Positions 42,089 through 50,753 are shown, counted from the stretch's first letter. The stretch is DNA of 64,000 nt from Pseudomonadota bacterium (GCA_016711215.1 JADJTL010000004.1:124001-188000), one strand, 5' to 3'. The notes: generated by a model not told the origin, from the letters alone. A program made the numbers and translations.

Positions 42089-43105
42089 CTAGAGCTCGCC
42101 CTGTTGGACCAGGTATTCGGCGATCTGCACCGCGTTGAGCGCCGCGCCCTTGCGGAGGTTGTCGGCGACGACCCAGAGGTTGAGCCCATGCTCCAGCGAG
42201 CTGTCGAGGCGCACGCGACCGACGTAGACGGGGTCGGTGCCGGCGGCTCTGCGCGCCAGCGGATAGCGGCCCTGCGCCGGGTCGTCGACGAGCTCCACGC
42301 CAGGCGCGTCGCTCAGCAGCTCGCGCGCCCGCGCCACGGTCAGCGGGCGGGTGAGCTCGAGGTTGACGGCTTCGCTGTGGCCAATCATCACGGGCACGCG
42401 CACGGCCGTCGCCGAGACGCGCAGCGCCGGCTCAGCGAGGATCTTGCGCGTCTCGTCGATCAGCTTGCGCTCCTCGACCGTGTCGCCATCGGCGCGGAAG
42501 TCGCCGATCTGCGGCAAGCAGTCGAAGAGGATCGGGTGGCGGAAGACCGCCGGGGCGGGATCGGGCTCTCCTGCGGCCCAGGCTCGCGTCTGCAGCCCGA
42601 GCTCCGCGATCGCGCTCTGGCCTGCGCCCGCGACGGCCTGATAGGTGGCGACGACGATCCGCCGCACGGTGGCCTCGCGGTGCAGCGGGGCCACCGCGAC
42701 GACGAGCTGGATCGTCGAGCAGTTCGGGTTGGCGATGATCCCCTTGGGTCGCTGGCGCGCGGCCTCGGCGTTGACCTCGGGCACGACGAGCGGGACCTGC
42801 GGGTCCATGCGGAAGGCGCTCGTATTGTCGATCACCACGGCGCCCGCGGCGGCCGCGAGCGGCGCGTAGTCGCGGCTGATCGGACCGCCCGCCGAGAAGA
42901 GCGCGACCTTGACGCCAGCGAAGCTCTGCGCATCGAGCGCCCGCACGGTCACCCGCTCGCCGCGAAACTCGAGCGCTTGGCCGGCCGAGCGCGAGGACGC
43001 GAGCGGCAGCAGCTCGTCGACCGGAAAGCGGCGCTGCTCGAGCACGCGCAGCATTTCGCGGCCCACGGCGCCGGTGGCGCCGACCACGGCAACCTTATAG
43101 CCCAT
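42089..43105 (-). CDS. asd: Aspartate-semialdehyde dehydrogenase
   Basis: NADPH-dependent enzyme that makes aspartate semialdehyde from aspartyl phosphate on the route to lysine, threonine, methionine and diaminopimelate; 338 residues. Seen: Rossmann start KVAVVGATGAVGREMLRVLE, the catalytic Cys (about 128) in GIIANPNCSTIQLV, and VPVMIGHSEAVNLEL. The start ATG at 43105 overlaps the stop codon of the DUF4129-type fragment (TGATG), so the two are coupled even though functionally unrelated. Confidence 0.96.
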   Translation of the reverse strand: MGYKVAVVGATGAVGREMLRVLEQRRFPVDELLPLASSRSAGQALEFRGERVTVRALDAQSFAGVKVALFSAGGPISRDYAPLAAAAGAVVIDNTSAFRMDPQVPLVVPEVNAEAARQRPKGIIANPNCSTIQLVVAVAPLHREATVRRIVVATYQAVAGAGQSAIAELGLQTRAWAAGEPDPAPAVFRHPILFDCLPQIGDFRADGDTVEERKLIDETRKILAEPALRVSATAVRVPVMIGHSEAVNLELTRPLTVARARELLSDAPGVELVDDPAQGRYPLARRAAGTDPVYVGRVRLDSSLEHGLNLWVVADNLRKGAALNAVQIAEYLVQQGEL

Positions 43106-43440
43106 CACCCTGAACCTCCCCGTCTGGCCCGCAGCGAGCGGCGCAACCGCGCCAGCAGCGTCTGGAGCTGCTGGGCCTGCGGTGCGCCAAGGCCGGCGCG
43201 ACCAAAGCGGGCCGCATAGTAGCAGCGCGTCAGCTCGTCGACCAGGGGCGCCGCGGGGTGTCTGGCGCGCACCAAGCGCAACGCCAGCTCGCTCGGCGTC
43301 ACGCCCTCCCCGCGGGCGACGCCCGCGCGCGCGAGCTCCCGCAGGGCGCGGCGATAGACGCGCGTCGCCGGATGCGCGCGCCGCCAGGAGCGGGCGCCGC
43401 GCCGCGCCCCAGCAGCGCCTCTGGCGCGCCGTCGGAGCAA
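43105..43440 (-). CDS. DUF4129-like C-terminal segment, separated from transglutaminase by in-frame TGA
   Basis: 111 residues from a TTG at 43440. GEGVTPSELALRLVRARHPA and ELTRCYYAARFGRAGLG fit the DUF4129 segment found at the C-terminus of many transglutaminase-like membrane proteins. It is in the same frame as the preceding transglutaminase gene, whose TGA stop occupies 43444-43446; the codons after it are CTC TTG CTC. The stop falls inside a membrane helix (IGGLIGAAAIAA, then LLLRRRARG). So this is either a nonsense-split gene, a sequence error, or a recoded site; there is no good ribosome-binding site for independent translation. Confidence 0.6.
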   Translation of the reverse strand: MLRRRARGAAGARRGARSWRRAHPATRVYRRALRELARAGVARGEGVTPSELALRLVRARHPAAPLVDELTRCYYAARFGRAGLGAPQAQQLQTLLARLRRSLRARRGGSG

Positions 43441-43443
43441 GAG

Positions 43444-45357
43444 TCACGCAGCGATCGCTGCGGCGCCGATCAGGCCACCGATCCACGCGCGGTGCCGGTC
43501 GCTCGGCCTCGAGTTCGGCGACGAGGCGCCCGTCGAGCGCCCGCGCAGCCAGCGGGCGGCGCCGACGACGAGCGTCCGCTGCTTACCCAGGTCATATTCG
43601 ATCACGTAGCGCAACCAGCGCAGCCGCAAGGTGTCCACGAGCTGCTGCAGCGGCAGCAGCCAACCCTTGGCGACCGGCCTCGGGCTGCCTCCCGCGGGCG
43701 TCGCATCGAAGACCACCCAGCCGAGGCCCGGGAGCAGCACCTCGGTCCAGGCATGGGCGTCCGACTGCCGCACCGTCAGGTAGCGCCCGTACTCATTCCA
43801 CTGCCCGCCTAGGAAGCCATTGACCTGCCGGGTCGGCACGCCGACGACGCGCAGCAGGATCGCGAGCGCGGTGGCGAAGTACTCGCAGTGCCCGGCGCGC
43901 CCTTCGAAGAGAAAGCTATCGAGCGGCTCGGAGGCGCCAGGAGCGGGTAGCTGGGTCGTGTAGCGGTAGGTGCGCTGCAGGTAGCGCTGCAGCGCCAGCG
44001 CCTTGTCGTAGGCGGTGGCGCTGCCGGCGGTGACGCGACGCGCGAGCGCTGTTATTCGCGCGGGAAGCCCGGGCGGCAGGCGCAGGTAGCGCGCCAGGCG
44101 GCGATCGCCCGCTGGAACGACCGCCTGGCGGGCCGTGGCGGTATCGGCGGTGTAGAGGTGCGAGTAGGCGACATAGCGCAGGCCGGCGCTGCGAGGGCGA
44201 CCGGCGCGCAGCTCCCCGAGCGGGCCGCGCTGGGGCACGAAGAGGCGTCGGTGCAGCAGCGGTGCATCGATCAGCTCGAGCGCCACGGGCCGATCGAGGC
44301 CGAAGAGCACCGAGCTGCCGATCGGCTCGCGATAGATCTCCTGGCGCACGAGCTGCTCGCGGGCCCAGCGTGTCGTCGGGCGCCAGGGCAGGCCTGGGGC
44401 GGGGTTGGCCCAATAGAGGCCGTCGATCGGAAGCAGATCATCGGTGCGGCCGCGCAGCTCCGGGCTCTGGCTCCAGGCGCCGCGCGCGTAGCGATCATAC
44501 GCGGAGCCGCGCCAGCGCAGGCGCCCGGCCGCGCGCAGCGCCTCGGCGGTGCGCGGGTCCATCGCGGCGCGCAAGACCACCTGCGCGTTGTCGCGGATCG
44601 CCCCATGCTGCCCGAGCTGCACCCGCTCGTTGAAGCCCGCCACCATCGTCCCGCGTCGCTGAGCGCTCGAAAAGAGCCCGAAGCCGATGCGCGGGAAGCC
44701 GATGAACACCGCCAGGGCGCCCCCCAGCATGCCGAGCGAGAGCAGCGACGTGCCGACGAGCAAGCGCGCGCCGACGAGCTCCCGCGACGCCAGCCCCGCG
44801 AGCGAGGCGCGCGCGCGCGCGGCGTCCGGATCAGGCGGCGGCCTGCGCGCCGCTGGCGCTGATCCCGCGTCGGTGAGCGCCGTCTGCGCTTGCTGCTCAA
44901 TCTCGCGCCGGAGCTGCAGCAACACCAGCGACCAGGTCGCGCTGACCGTGAAGCAGACGAAGCAAATCGCGTAGGAGAGCTCGGTGTTCAGCGCGGTCGC
45001 GACGATCAGCAGCAGCAAGGCGATGATCGTGAGCTGCTGATAGTCGGCGCTGCCTCGGCGGTTGAAGAGCTTGTTGACCAGCAGCACGAGCAGAAAGCTG
45101 ACGCCCGCGTCGATGATCGACTCGCCCTGCAGCACGCGGAAGGCGAGAAAGCCCAGCACGAGCAAGGTGCCGAGATTCCAGGCCGCGGCCCAGCGCTCGC
45201 CGCGGTAGCCCGGCGGCTCGGCCCAATAGCTCGCCAGGACGCCGATCAGGGCCAGCACATGCCCCGGCCGCGCCACCCCGGGCCCGAGCAGCACGGCGGC
45301 CAACGCGGCCACTGCCATCAGATAGGTCGCGAGCTTATGCAGCGTGACGAAACGCAA
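43444..45357 (-). CDS. Transglutaminase-like membrane protein (TgpA type)
   Basis: Inner-membrane protein with a periplasmic papain-like transglutaminase core, 637 residues up to the TGA. Five or six membrane helices occur in the first 210 residues (LLVLGFLAFRVL, FLLVLLVNKLFN, LTIIALLLLIVATAL). A large periplasmic domain ends in the catalytic triad Cys about 488 (EGRAGHCEYFATALAILLR), His about 533 (SDAHAWTEVLLPG) and Asp about 548 (WVVFDATPAGG). It belongs to the group encoded with MoxR and DUF58 genes, which lie 3 kb upstream here. The role of such loci, proposed in protein maturation or envelope repair, is not settled. Confidence 0.9.
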   Translation of the reverse strand: MRFVTLHKLATYLMAVAALAAVLLGPGVARPGHVLALIGVLASYWAEPPGYRGERWAAAWNLGTLLVLGFLAFRVLQGESIIDAGVSFLLVLLVNKLFNRRGSADYQQLTIIALLLLIVATALNTELSYAICFVCFTVSATWSLVLLQLRREIEQQAQTALTDAGSAPAARRPPPDPDAARARASLAGLASRELVGARLLVGTSLLSLGMLGGALAVFIGFPRIGFGLFSSAQRRGTMVAGFNERVQLGQHGAIRDNAQVVLRAAMDPRTAEALRAAGRLRWRGSAYDRYARGAWSQSPELRGRTDDLLPIDGLYWANPAPGLPWRPTTRWAREQLVRQEIYREPIGSSVLFGLDRPVALELIDAPLLHRRLFVPQRGPLGELRAGRPRSAGLRYVAYSHLYTADTATARQAVVPAGDRRLARYLRLPPGLPARITALARRVTAGSATAYDKALALQRYLQRTYRYTTQLPAPGASEPLDSFLFEGRAGHCEYFATALAILLRVVGVPTRQVNGFLGGQWNEYGRYLTVRQSDAHAWTEVLLPGLGWVVFDATPAGGSPRPVAKGWLLPLQQLVDTLRLRWLRYVIEYDLGKQRTLVVGAARWLRGRSTGASSPNSRPSDRHRAWIGGLIGAAAIAA

Positions 45358-45517
45358 GCCCGCATCGTACCCACTAGCGACGCGATCGCCCAGCGAGCGG
45401 GTGCTTCAGGCTATCGACGCGGCCGCGCCAGCGCGGGCGAGCGGCTGCGAGGCGGGGTCTCTGCGAGCGAGGGGGGCGGAGAGTCAGCCGCGCCGCGGGG
45501 CGCGGGCGGCGCGCTCG

Positions 45518-46120
45518 TCAGAACCCTATCCCGGACCCTGAAGTCGGCTCCGCCAACTCCTTGGCGCGTGTTCGGATGGCGCCGGCGATTTCCTTCTTCG
45601 TCTTCGCCTTCGTCTGAGCCGGTCGTTTTGCTGCCCGCTCGGACCCGGCCGTAAGGTTTGCCGCAAAGACCGGAAGGAGCGCGTTCAGCGCCTCAGCCAC
45701 GTCACCGGGAACCACGATCGCTTGACCGCCCGGGACCTTGAGCGTTCGCTTCTTCCCGTTCAGTATCGCTGTGGCTGCCTCGTGGGCGGCGAGCTCCGTC
45801 GTCTGCCCGGTGGGGCGAAGCTTCCGCTGCAGGGCCACGGCGAGCTTCGCGCCCTGGTTGACGGCAAGGGTGGCGATCCTATTGGCTTGCTTCTGAGAGA
45901 GGGTCACCCCCAGTGCCTGCGCGCCTAGGGCATTGGGTTGGCGCAAGGCCTGCGCGAGGTGGTCCCGCAGGGGTACGTTCATAACGCGGCGGGGGCTCCT
46001 GACGCCGGAGGGCGTCGCGCCAAGGGCGACCACGGGCGTCCCCAGCACGGCCAAGCCCACGACTCCCACTATCATTGCGACGCGACGCCGAGCGGCGCCG
46101 CGGGTCCTGCTCGCTTCCAT
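45518..46120 (-). CDS. Hypothetical exported protein in the inserted block
   Basis: Unknown; 200 residues. The ATG at 46120 begins a signal peptide with an Arg-rich start (EASRTRGAARRRVAMIVGVV) ending near ALGATP. The mature protein is helical and basic (LAQALRQPNALGAQALGVTL, SQKQANRIATLAVNQGAKLA) with a Lys-rich end (TKAKTKKEIAGAIRTRAKEL). No family recognised. It stands between the transglutaminase and DUF58 genes, where the three-gene locus would normally be continuous. Three 14-base repeats lie just upstream. Confidence 0.55.
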   Translation of the reverse strand: MEASRTRGAARRRVAMIVGVVGLAVLGTPVVALGATPSGVRSPRRVMNVPLRDHLAQALRQPNALGAQALGVTLSQKQANRIATLAVNQGAKLAVALQRKLRPTGQTTELAAHEAATAILNGKKRTLKVPGGQAIVVPGDVAEALNALLPVFAANLTAGSERAAKRPAQTKAKTKKEIAGAIRTRAKELAEPTSGSGIGF

Positions 46121-46151
46121 GTCCGTACTCCCCCCCGTAACTCGCTTACGG

Positions 46152-46188
46152 CTCGATTGCTGCGACTCGATTGCTACGACTCGATTGC
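46152..46188. repeat. Three 14-bp repeats upstream of hypothetical gene
   Basis: CTCGATTGC recurs at 46152, 46166 and 46180, each followed by similar bases, a period of 14. They lie 32-68 bases upstream of the start codon at 46120 (minus strand), a position that suits a regulator site. The rest of the gap to 46500 shows only a weak promoter-like TTGACC-type sequence near 46,313. Confidence 0.75.
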
Positions 46189-46500
46189 GTTGTCCCGCCA
46201 AGCTCGGCGGGCGGCTGCGCCGCGTCCCTTGAGCAACATTCGGGCCGACGTCCCGAGTTCGCGAGTGGGTGTTCGATCGGGGACCCGGTGGTCTGTCCTA
46301 GGCGGTTGAGATTTTGACCATTTTACGGGCCGCCTCGCCTCGCCATGGAGCGCAGCGAGGGGGCTCGTGGGGCCTTTGCGACCGCGCGGATCGCCCCCCT
46401 GCGATGGGTCGAATTGCGTGAAGCGTCCGAATCTCGGAGCGCCGTGCTGGCCAGGCGAGCGCCAGCCGCGCCATGGCTAGGAGGTCAGAGCGGGTGCCAG

Positions 46501-47658
46501 CTAGTACGCAATATCCTGACTGACATCCTGACTGACGACCGGGTGATTCCCTGCGCCGGGCACGAAGTTGTGCGGATGCGTGACCAACCCGCCATTGTAG
46601 GGCGGCGCGCGATGGCCGTCGACCACGATGGCGTCGGGAAGCAGGGTGCTGATCGCGAGGCGCTGGGGGCTGAGGGCATCGCGCTGCGCTGCGGCGGTCT
46701 TCAGTCCTTTCAGGCCCACCAGCCAGGGAAGTACCACGCTCGTGATCACGTCTGCCGAAAGCGGCACGAGGCTGCCTTGCTGAGCCGGGGTCATGGCGTC
46801 GGCCCAGTCTGTCTTGTAGGGATCGAATGTTCTCGCTCGCGCCTTGACGACGCGGAGCACGAGGCCAGCCAGGGCTGCCGGGTCCATCCGCGCGAGGACG
46901 TGTCCCGCGGCCGCCCAGTTGGCCTCGCTCCGGGCCGGACCCGCGAGCGATGTGCCGGGCTCGTCATGACGCCGTTCGCCGGCGGCGGGCCACTCGAGCC
47001 AGCCATTGCCGAAATGGAAGGCGAGCGTGCGCTGCAGCGCGTCCAGCACCGAAGGCGCGTAGAGGCTCAGCACGCTGAGCTCGCGCTGCGCTTTCCCATT
47101 CAGTCCGCTCGCGCCCGCTGCCCCGTGGTAAAAAAACGATTGCTTCTGGGAAGCACCGGCGCCGCGCCCCATTTGGTCAGGGTTCGGTTGCATGTGGTGG
47201 AAAAACGGATTGATGGCTTGCGCATCCTCGGCGTTGGCCTTCTGCCGCTCGGCCGATTCGCCGTGGACTGCCGATGCGACGGTCGAAGCGCCGGCCGAAG
47301 CCCGGTCTATGAGCGCTGGAAAGAGCGCGCGAATGTGTTCCGGTTTCAGCCTGAGGTGTTGGCCCGGCCATGGCTCCGCTGGGCGTCCCGGACGCCGGAG
47401 ATCGGTGGCGGGCAGCTTCCCCGCGTCGATCCAGCCGTGGTGGGCAAGCTGATGCGCCGCCTCCCCCGTCACTGCCGCGGCGAAGTGCTGCGGCTGGAGC
47501 TCAGGCCTGAGGCGCTCAGCCGCGCCCGCCGTGCCCCCCCCCATCCCCGCCATCCCGAACGTGGCCACTGCTCCAGCGCTCAGCGCTACCGCGCCAAGCA
47601 GCCACGCCCTCGGCCTCCGTGCCTGAACTGCTCCGCGACCCAGCTTCTGCTTGCTCAC
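46501..47658 (-). CDS. Hypothetical exported protein, inserted block
   Basis: Unknown; 385 residues. I chose GTG 47658 because GGGGGAGG lies 5-12 bases upstream. The protein has a basic N-terminus and then a hydrophobic stretch (WLLGAVALSAGAVATFGMAG) as an uncleaved anchor or signal. The mature region is helical with AINPFFHHMQPNPDQMGRGA, QKQSFFYHGAAGASGLNGKA and LLPDAIVVDGHRAPPYNGGL, and ends with a duplicated SQDVSQD. Two His-rich spots could bind metal. No family recognised. It is divergent from the barrel gene at 47793. Confidence 0.6.
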   Translation of the reverse strand: MSKQKLGRGAVQARRPRAWLLGAVALSAGAVATFGMAGMGGGTAGAAERLRPELQPQHFAAAVTGEAAHQLAHHGWIDAGKLPATDLRRPGRPAEPWPGQHLRLKPEHIRALFPALIDRASAGASTVASAVHGESAERQKANAEDAQAINPFFHHMQPNPDQMGRGAGASQKQSFFYHGAAGASGLNGKAQRELSVLSLYAPSVLDALQRTLAFHFGNGWLEWPAAGERRHDEPGTSLAGPARSEANWAAAGHVLARMDPAALAGLVLRVVKARARTFDPYKTDWADAMTPAQQGSLVPLSADVITSVVLPWLVGLKGLKTAAAQRDALSPQRLAISTLLPDAIVVDGHRAPPYNGGLVTHPHNFVPGAGNHPVVSQDVSQDIAY

Positions 47659-47792
47659 ACTCCACCTCCCCCTGTTTCCGCCCCGCCCCCTTGGCGAGCC
47701 CCTCGCTCTTGCCATCGGCGGGGCCCGGGCGTCAAGCCGCTTGGCGCGACCAGCCCTTGACCGCTTCCCGGCGTGGGCGATACGGCTTGGGC

Positions 47793-48599
47793 ATGAAGGC
47801 CGCGCCGCTTGCTGCTCTCGTCCTGCTGGGGTTGGTCCTGGCCCCTGCGTCGCGCGCCGCCGCCGAGTCGGACGCGATCGTCACGGATCGCCCCGACGTT
47901 TGCGAATCGAGCCAGACCGTGGGGCGGTGGCGCTTCCAAGCCGAGCTCGGGCTCGACGCCGAGACGCGCGAGCGCGCTGGGGCCACCAGGACCGACCTGG
48001 GCACCGCGCTCAAGCTGCGCTTCGGACTCAGCGAAGCTACCGAGCTGCACCTCGAAACGGCGGGCCTCGCCATGCGTCGCCTGGCGACCACGGGCGGCGA
48101 CCCGCCCAGCGCGACCGTGGGTCTGGCCGACGTGGACCTGGGCGGCAAGGTGCATTTGCTCGACCAACGGGGGCCTGTACCCTCTACCGCCTTGCTGGCA
48201 GCGGTCACCCTGCCGATCGGCGCCAAGGCGCTCTCGGATGACCGCGCCTGGCTGCTGGTCCCGACGCTGCTCGTCGACTGGACCTGGCTGGCCGCGTGGG
48301 GCACGGCGATCAATCTCGGCCCGACGGTGGCGCTCTCGCGGCGCGGTCAGGCGGCCGACCGTTTGCGCTACGCACTGTCGATCAGCCGGAGCTGGGCACC
48401 GCTGCTGACCGCGCTCGGTAGCTACTTCGAGTGCTTCGGCGAGACCGATCTCGCGCAGGGCGATACGTCGCTGGCGCTCGACGGTGGCTTCACCTGGCAG
48501 CCGCGCTCAGATCTCCAGCTCGACCTGACGCTCCGTGGCCGCCTCATCGGCGATATGCCTGATCTCGGCGGTGCGCTGGGGGTCAGCTTCAAGCTCTAG
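47793..48599 (+). CDS. Outer-membrane barrel-like protein, inserted block
   Basis: 268 residues, ATG 47793, a signal peptide (about 1-24) ending ASRAAA. The mature part starts IVTDRPDVCESSQTVG and continues with repeated amphipathic strands (RWRFQAELGLDAETRERAGA, TALLAAVTLPIGAKALSD, LLVPTLLVDWTWLAAWGTAI) and the terminal GALGVSFKL. That start and pattern resemble the transporter/phenol-degradation-type porins (PF13557-like), but the match is loose. Its last 93 bases overlap the end of the DUF58 gene on the opposite strand, an unusually long coding overlap. Confidence 0.7.
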   Translation: MKAAPLAALVLLGLVLAPASRAAAESDAIVTDRPDVCESSQTVGRWRFQAELGLDAETRERAGATRTDLGTALKLRFGLSEATELHLETAGLAMRRLATTGGDPPSATVGLADVDLGGKVHLLDQRGPVPSTALLAAVTLPIGAKALSDDRAWLLVPTLLVDWTWLAAWGTAINLGPTVALSRRGQAADRLRYALSISRSWAPLLTALGSYFECFGETDLAQGDTSLALDGGFTWQPRSDLQLDLTLRGRLIGDMPDLGGALGVSFKL

Positions 48600-49643
48600 C
48601 TCCGGCCCCACGTAGATCCAGTCGCGCAGCCGCGCCGTGTCGCTTCCCGAGCCCCCCGCCATCCCCTCCTGATCCACCGCGACGAAGGCGATCAGCGCCA
48701 GCTCGCGCAGGATGCGTTCGGTTTGCGCCGGGCCGCTGCCGGCGGGCACCTCCACGGTATGGCTGACGAGGGCCAGCGGATGGCCCCGCGCGCCATAATG
48801 CGTCGCGAGCGAGGCGGCGCGACTGACCGCCCTTTCCTGCAGCGCGTCGTTGGCCACGTTGGCCGGCAGCAGCCGCCGATTGTCGAGGAAGACGGTGATG
48901 CGTCGCGCGCGTGGGCTCTCATGCTCGCGCACGACGGCTCGGCCCAGCCCGGCGCTCTTGCGCCAGGCGATGTCGCGCGGGTCGTCGCCGGCGCGGTACT
49001 CACGCAGCGCATGGAACTCGCCCGCGCGGTCGCGGTGGGCCGCAGCGCCCTCGCCGCGCTCGCGCAGCGGGCGTTCGTTCGCGACAATCGGCGTGACCGC
49101 CGGGTAGACGAGCACCTCCTGCGCCGCGCCGACCTGCCGTGCCTTATCGAAGAGGCCAAAGGGGAAGCGCGTGCGCGCGACGAGACTGGGCAGCGTTTGG
49201 CGGCCGCGCCGGGGAAAAACGCGCCGATAGGCCGCCTGGCGAGCGGCGCCGGGCTCGAGCTTGAGAAAGTAGCAGCGCTGCGCTGCCGCGCGCTCCGCCG
49301 CTGCCGGCTCGGCGACGCTGAGCGCGTAGGAGGCGAAGCGGTGCTTGCCGTTCTGCGCGACCAGCTCGATCAGCGCCGGTTGGCCGGCGTGCAGCCGCTG
49401 CGGCAACTGGCGTCGAACCTGAACCCGGCGCAGCGTCAGCTCGGAGAGCACGCCGCTGGCGACGATCAACGCCAGCAGCAGGCCGAGCACGAGGAAGAGC
49501 AGGTTGTTGGCGGTGTTGATCGCGGCGAAGCCCACGCCCAGCGTGATCGCTACGAAGTAGGCGCCGTCGCGGGTGAAGCGCAGGCGGCGTAGCCCTGGCG
49601 CTGGCGCGGGCGCTGGTGCGGGGCGCGCGGTGCCCTCGGTCAT
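48507..49643 (-). CDS. DUF58 domain protein
   Basis: Membrane-anchored protein with the von Willebrand-like DUF58 domain, 378 residues. Two N-terminal hydrophobic helices (YFVAITLGVGFAAINTANNL, LFLVLGLLLALIVASGVLSE) precede a beta domain and the signature FHALREYRAGDDPRDIAWRK, typical of DUF58 proteins encoded with MoxR ATPases. It overlaps the MoxR gene by 4 bases. The last 31 residues lie antisense to the end of the barrel gene at 47793-48599, so its C-terminus may be extended relative to relatives. Confidence 0.88.
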   Translation of the reverse strand: MTEGTARPAPAPAPAPGLRRLRFTRDGAYFVAITLGVGFAAINTANNLLFLVLGLLLALIVASGVLSELTLRRVQVRRQLPQRLHAGQPALIELVAQNGKHRFASYALSVAEPAAAERAAAQRCYFLKLEPGAARQAAYRRVFPRRGRQTLPSLVARTRFPFGLFDKARQVGAAQEVLVYPAVTPIVANERPLRERGEGAAAHRDRAGEFHALREYRAGDDPRDIAWRKSAGLGRAVVREHESPRARRITVFLDNRRLLPANVANDALQERAVSRAASLATHYGARGHPLALVSHTVEVPAGSGPAQTERILRELALIAFVAVDQEGMAGGSGSDTARLRDWIYVGPELELEADPQRTAEIRHIADEAATERQVELEI

Positions 49644-50686
49644 AGCGGGACGGGGACGCGCTGCACGAGCTCGAGGATCACCCGCTCGGCCTCGCCGCGG
49701 CTCGAGGCGCCGCCCTCGGGTTGGCCGGCCAGGACGACGCGATGCGCCAGCGCCGGCACGGCGAGCCCTTTGAGGTCATCGGGCACGCAGTAGTCGCGTC
49801 CGTCGGTCAGCGCATGGGCCTGCGCGGCACGATACCAGGCGATCGCGCCGCGCGTGCTGACGCCGAGCGCCAAGAAGGGCGTCAGGCGTGTCTGGGCGAC
49901 CACGGCCATCAAATAGTCGAGCAGCGCCTCGTCGACGCGCACGCCGTCGACCTGGCGCTGAAGCTGGCGAATCCACCCCGTGTCGACGACCGGTGCGAGC
50001 TGGGCGATCGGGTCGAAGCCGCCGCGCTCGGCGACCACGCGCCGCTCGTCGTCGGCCTCGGGGTAGCCGACCTGGAGCCGAAGCAGGAAGCGGTCCATCT
50101 GCGATTCGGGCAGTGGGTAGGTGCCGAAGTGCTCGACCGGGTTCTGCGTGGCGATGACGAGGAAGGGATCGTCGAGCGGGTAGGTCTGCGCGTCCACCGT
50201 GACCTGACCCTCGTTGAGGGCCTCCATCAGCGCGCTCTGCGTGCGCGGCGCGGTGCGGTTGATTTCGTCGGCGAGCACGACGTTGGCGAAGATCGCGCCG
50301 GGCTTGAAGGTCAGCGCACCGTCCTGCTGGTTGAGGACGGAGAGGCCGAGGATGTCCGAGGGCAGCATGTCCGAGGTGAACTGGATGCGCCGGAACGAGC
50401 CGCCGAGGCTGGCGGCGAGCGCCCGCGCCAACGTCGTCTTGCCGACGCCCGGCACGTCCTCGACGAGCACGTGCCCCCGCGCCAGCAGCGCCGTGACCAG
50501 CAGCCGCGTGACGTGGTCCTTGCCGCGGATGGCGCGCGCCACCGCTTGCTCGAGCTGCCGTACGACGGCCGCTGCGTCGGCCGCTGTGGCGCTGCGCGGC
50601 TCGGTGGCGGCGCGGGCAGCAGCGCCAGCCGCAGCGGCGCAGCCAGTGTCGGAGCTGTTGGGCACGATGAACCTGCTTTGGTGCAA
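49640..50686 (-). CDS. MoxR-family AAA+ ATPase
   Basis: Chaperone-like AAA+ ATPase, 348 residues. Walker A HVLVEDVPGVGKTTLARALA, Walker B NVVLADEINRTAPRTQSALM, and a sensor stretch LVIATQNPVEHFGTYPLPES match the MoxR group, which partners with DUF58 and transglutaminase proteins. The start is a TTG at 50686 (no nearby ATG is better). A TATAGT box at 50701-50706 on the minus strand lies just ahead. The first 45 residues are Ala-rich and poorly structured. Confidence 0.92.
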   Translation of the reverse strand: MHQSRFIVPNSSDTGCAAAAGAAARAATEPRSATAADAAAVVRQLEQAVARAIRGKDHVTRLLVTALLARGHVLVEDVPGVGKTTLARALAASLGGSFRRIQFTSDMLPSDILGLSVLNQQDGALTFKPGAIFANVVLADEINRTAPRTQSALMEALNEGQVTVDAQTYPLDDPFLVIATQNPVEHFGTYPLPESQMDRFLLRLQVGYPEADDERRVVAERGGFDPIAQLAPVVDTGWIRQLQRQVDGVRVDEALLDYLMAVVAQTRLTPFLALGVSTRGAIAWYRAAQAHALTDGRDYCVPDDLKGLAVPALAHRVVLAGQPEGGASSRGEAERVILELVQRVPVPL

Positions 50687-50700
50687 TGAAGAAGCTCGGC

Positions 50701-50706
50701 ACTATA
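50701..50706 (-). promoter_or_regulatory. -10 box of the moxR operon
   Basis: On the minus strand this reads TATAGT, followed by GCCGAGC, 15 bases before the TTG start at 50686. No clear -35 was identified. It faces the similar box at 50748. Confidence 0.4.
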
Positions 50707-50747
50707 GCACGCGCTCGGCCGCGCTATTCGCGGTCTATCGGCGCTGA

Positions 50748-50753
50748 TATAGT
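50748..50753 (+). promoter_or_regulatory. -10 box of the FG-GAP lipoprotein gene
   Basis: TATAGT followed by GCCGTGC on the plus strand, about 92 bases before the start at 50846. Together with the minus-strand box, TATAGTGCCG occurs on both strands, 42 bases apart, suggesting a divergent promoter pair. The -35 is not clear. Confidence 0.4.

Noticed and set aside
43444..43446. Selenocysteine at the TGA in the transglutaminase
   Set aside because: The site is inside a hydrophobic helix, not an active site, and no SECIS-like hairpin was noticed just downstream.
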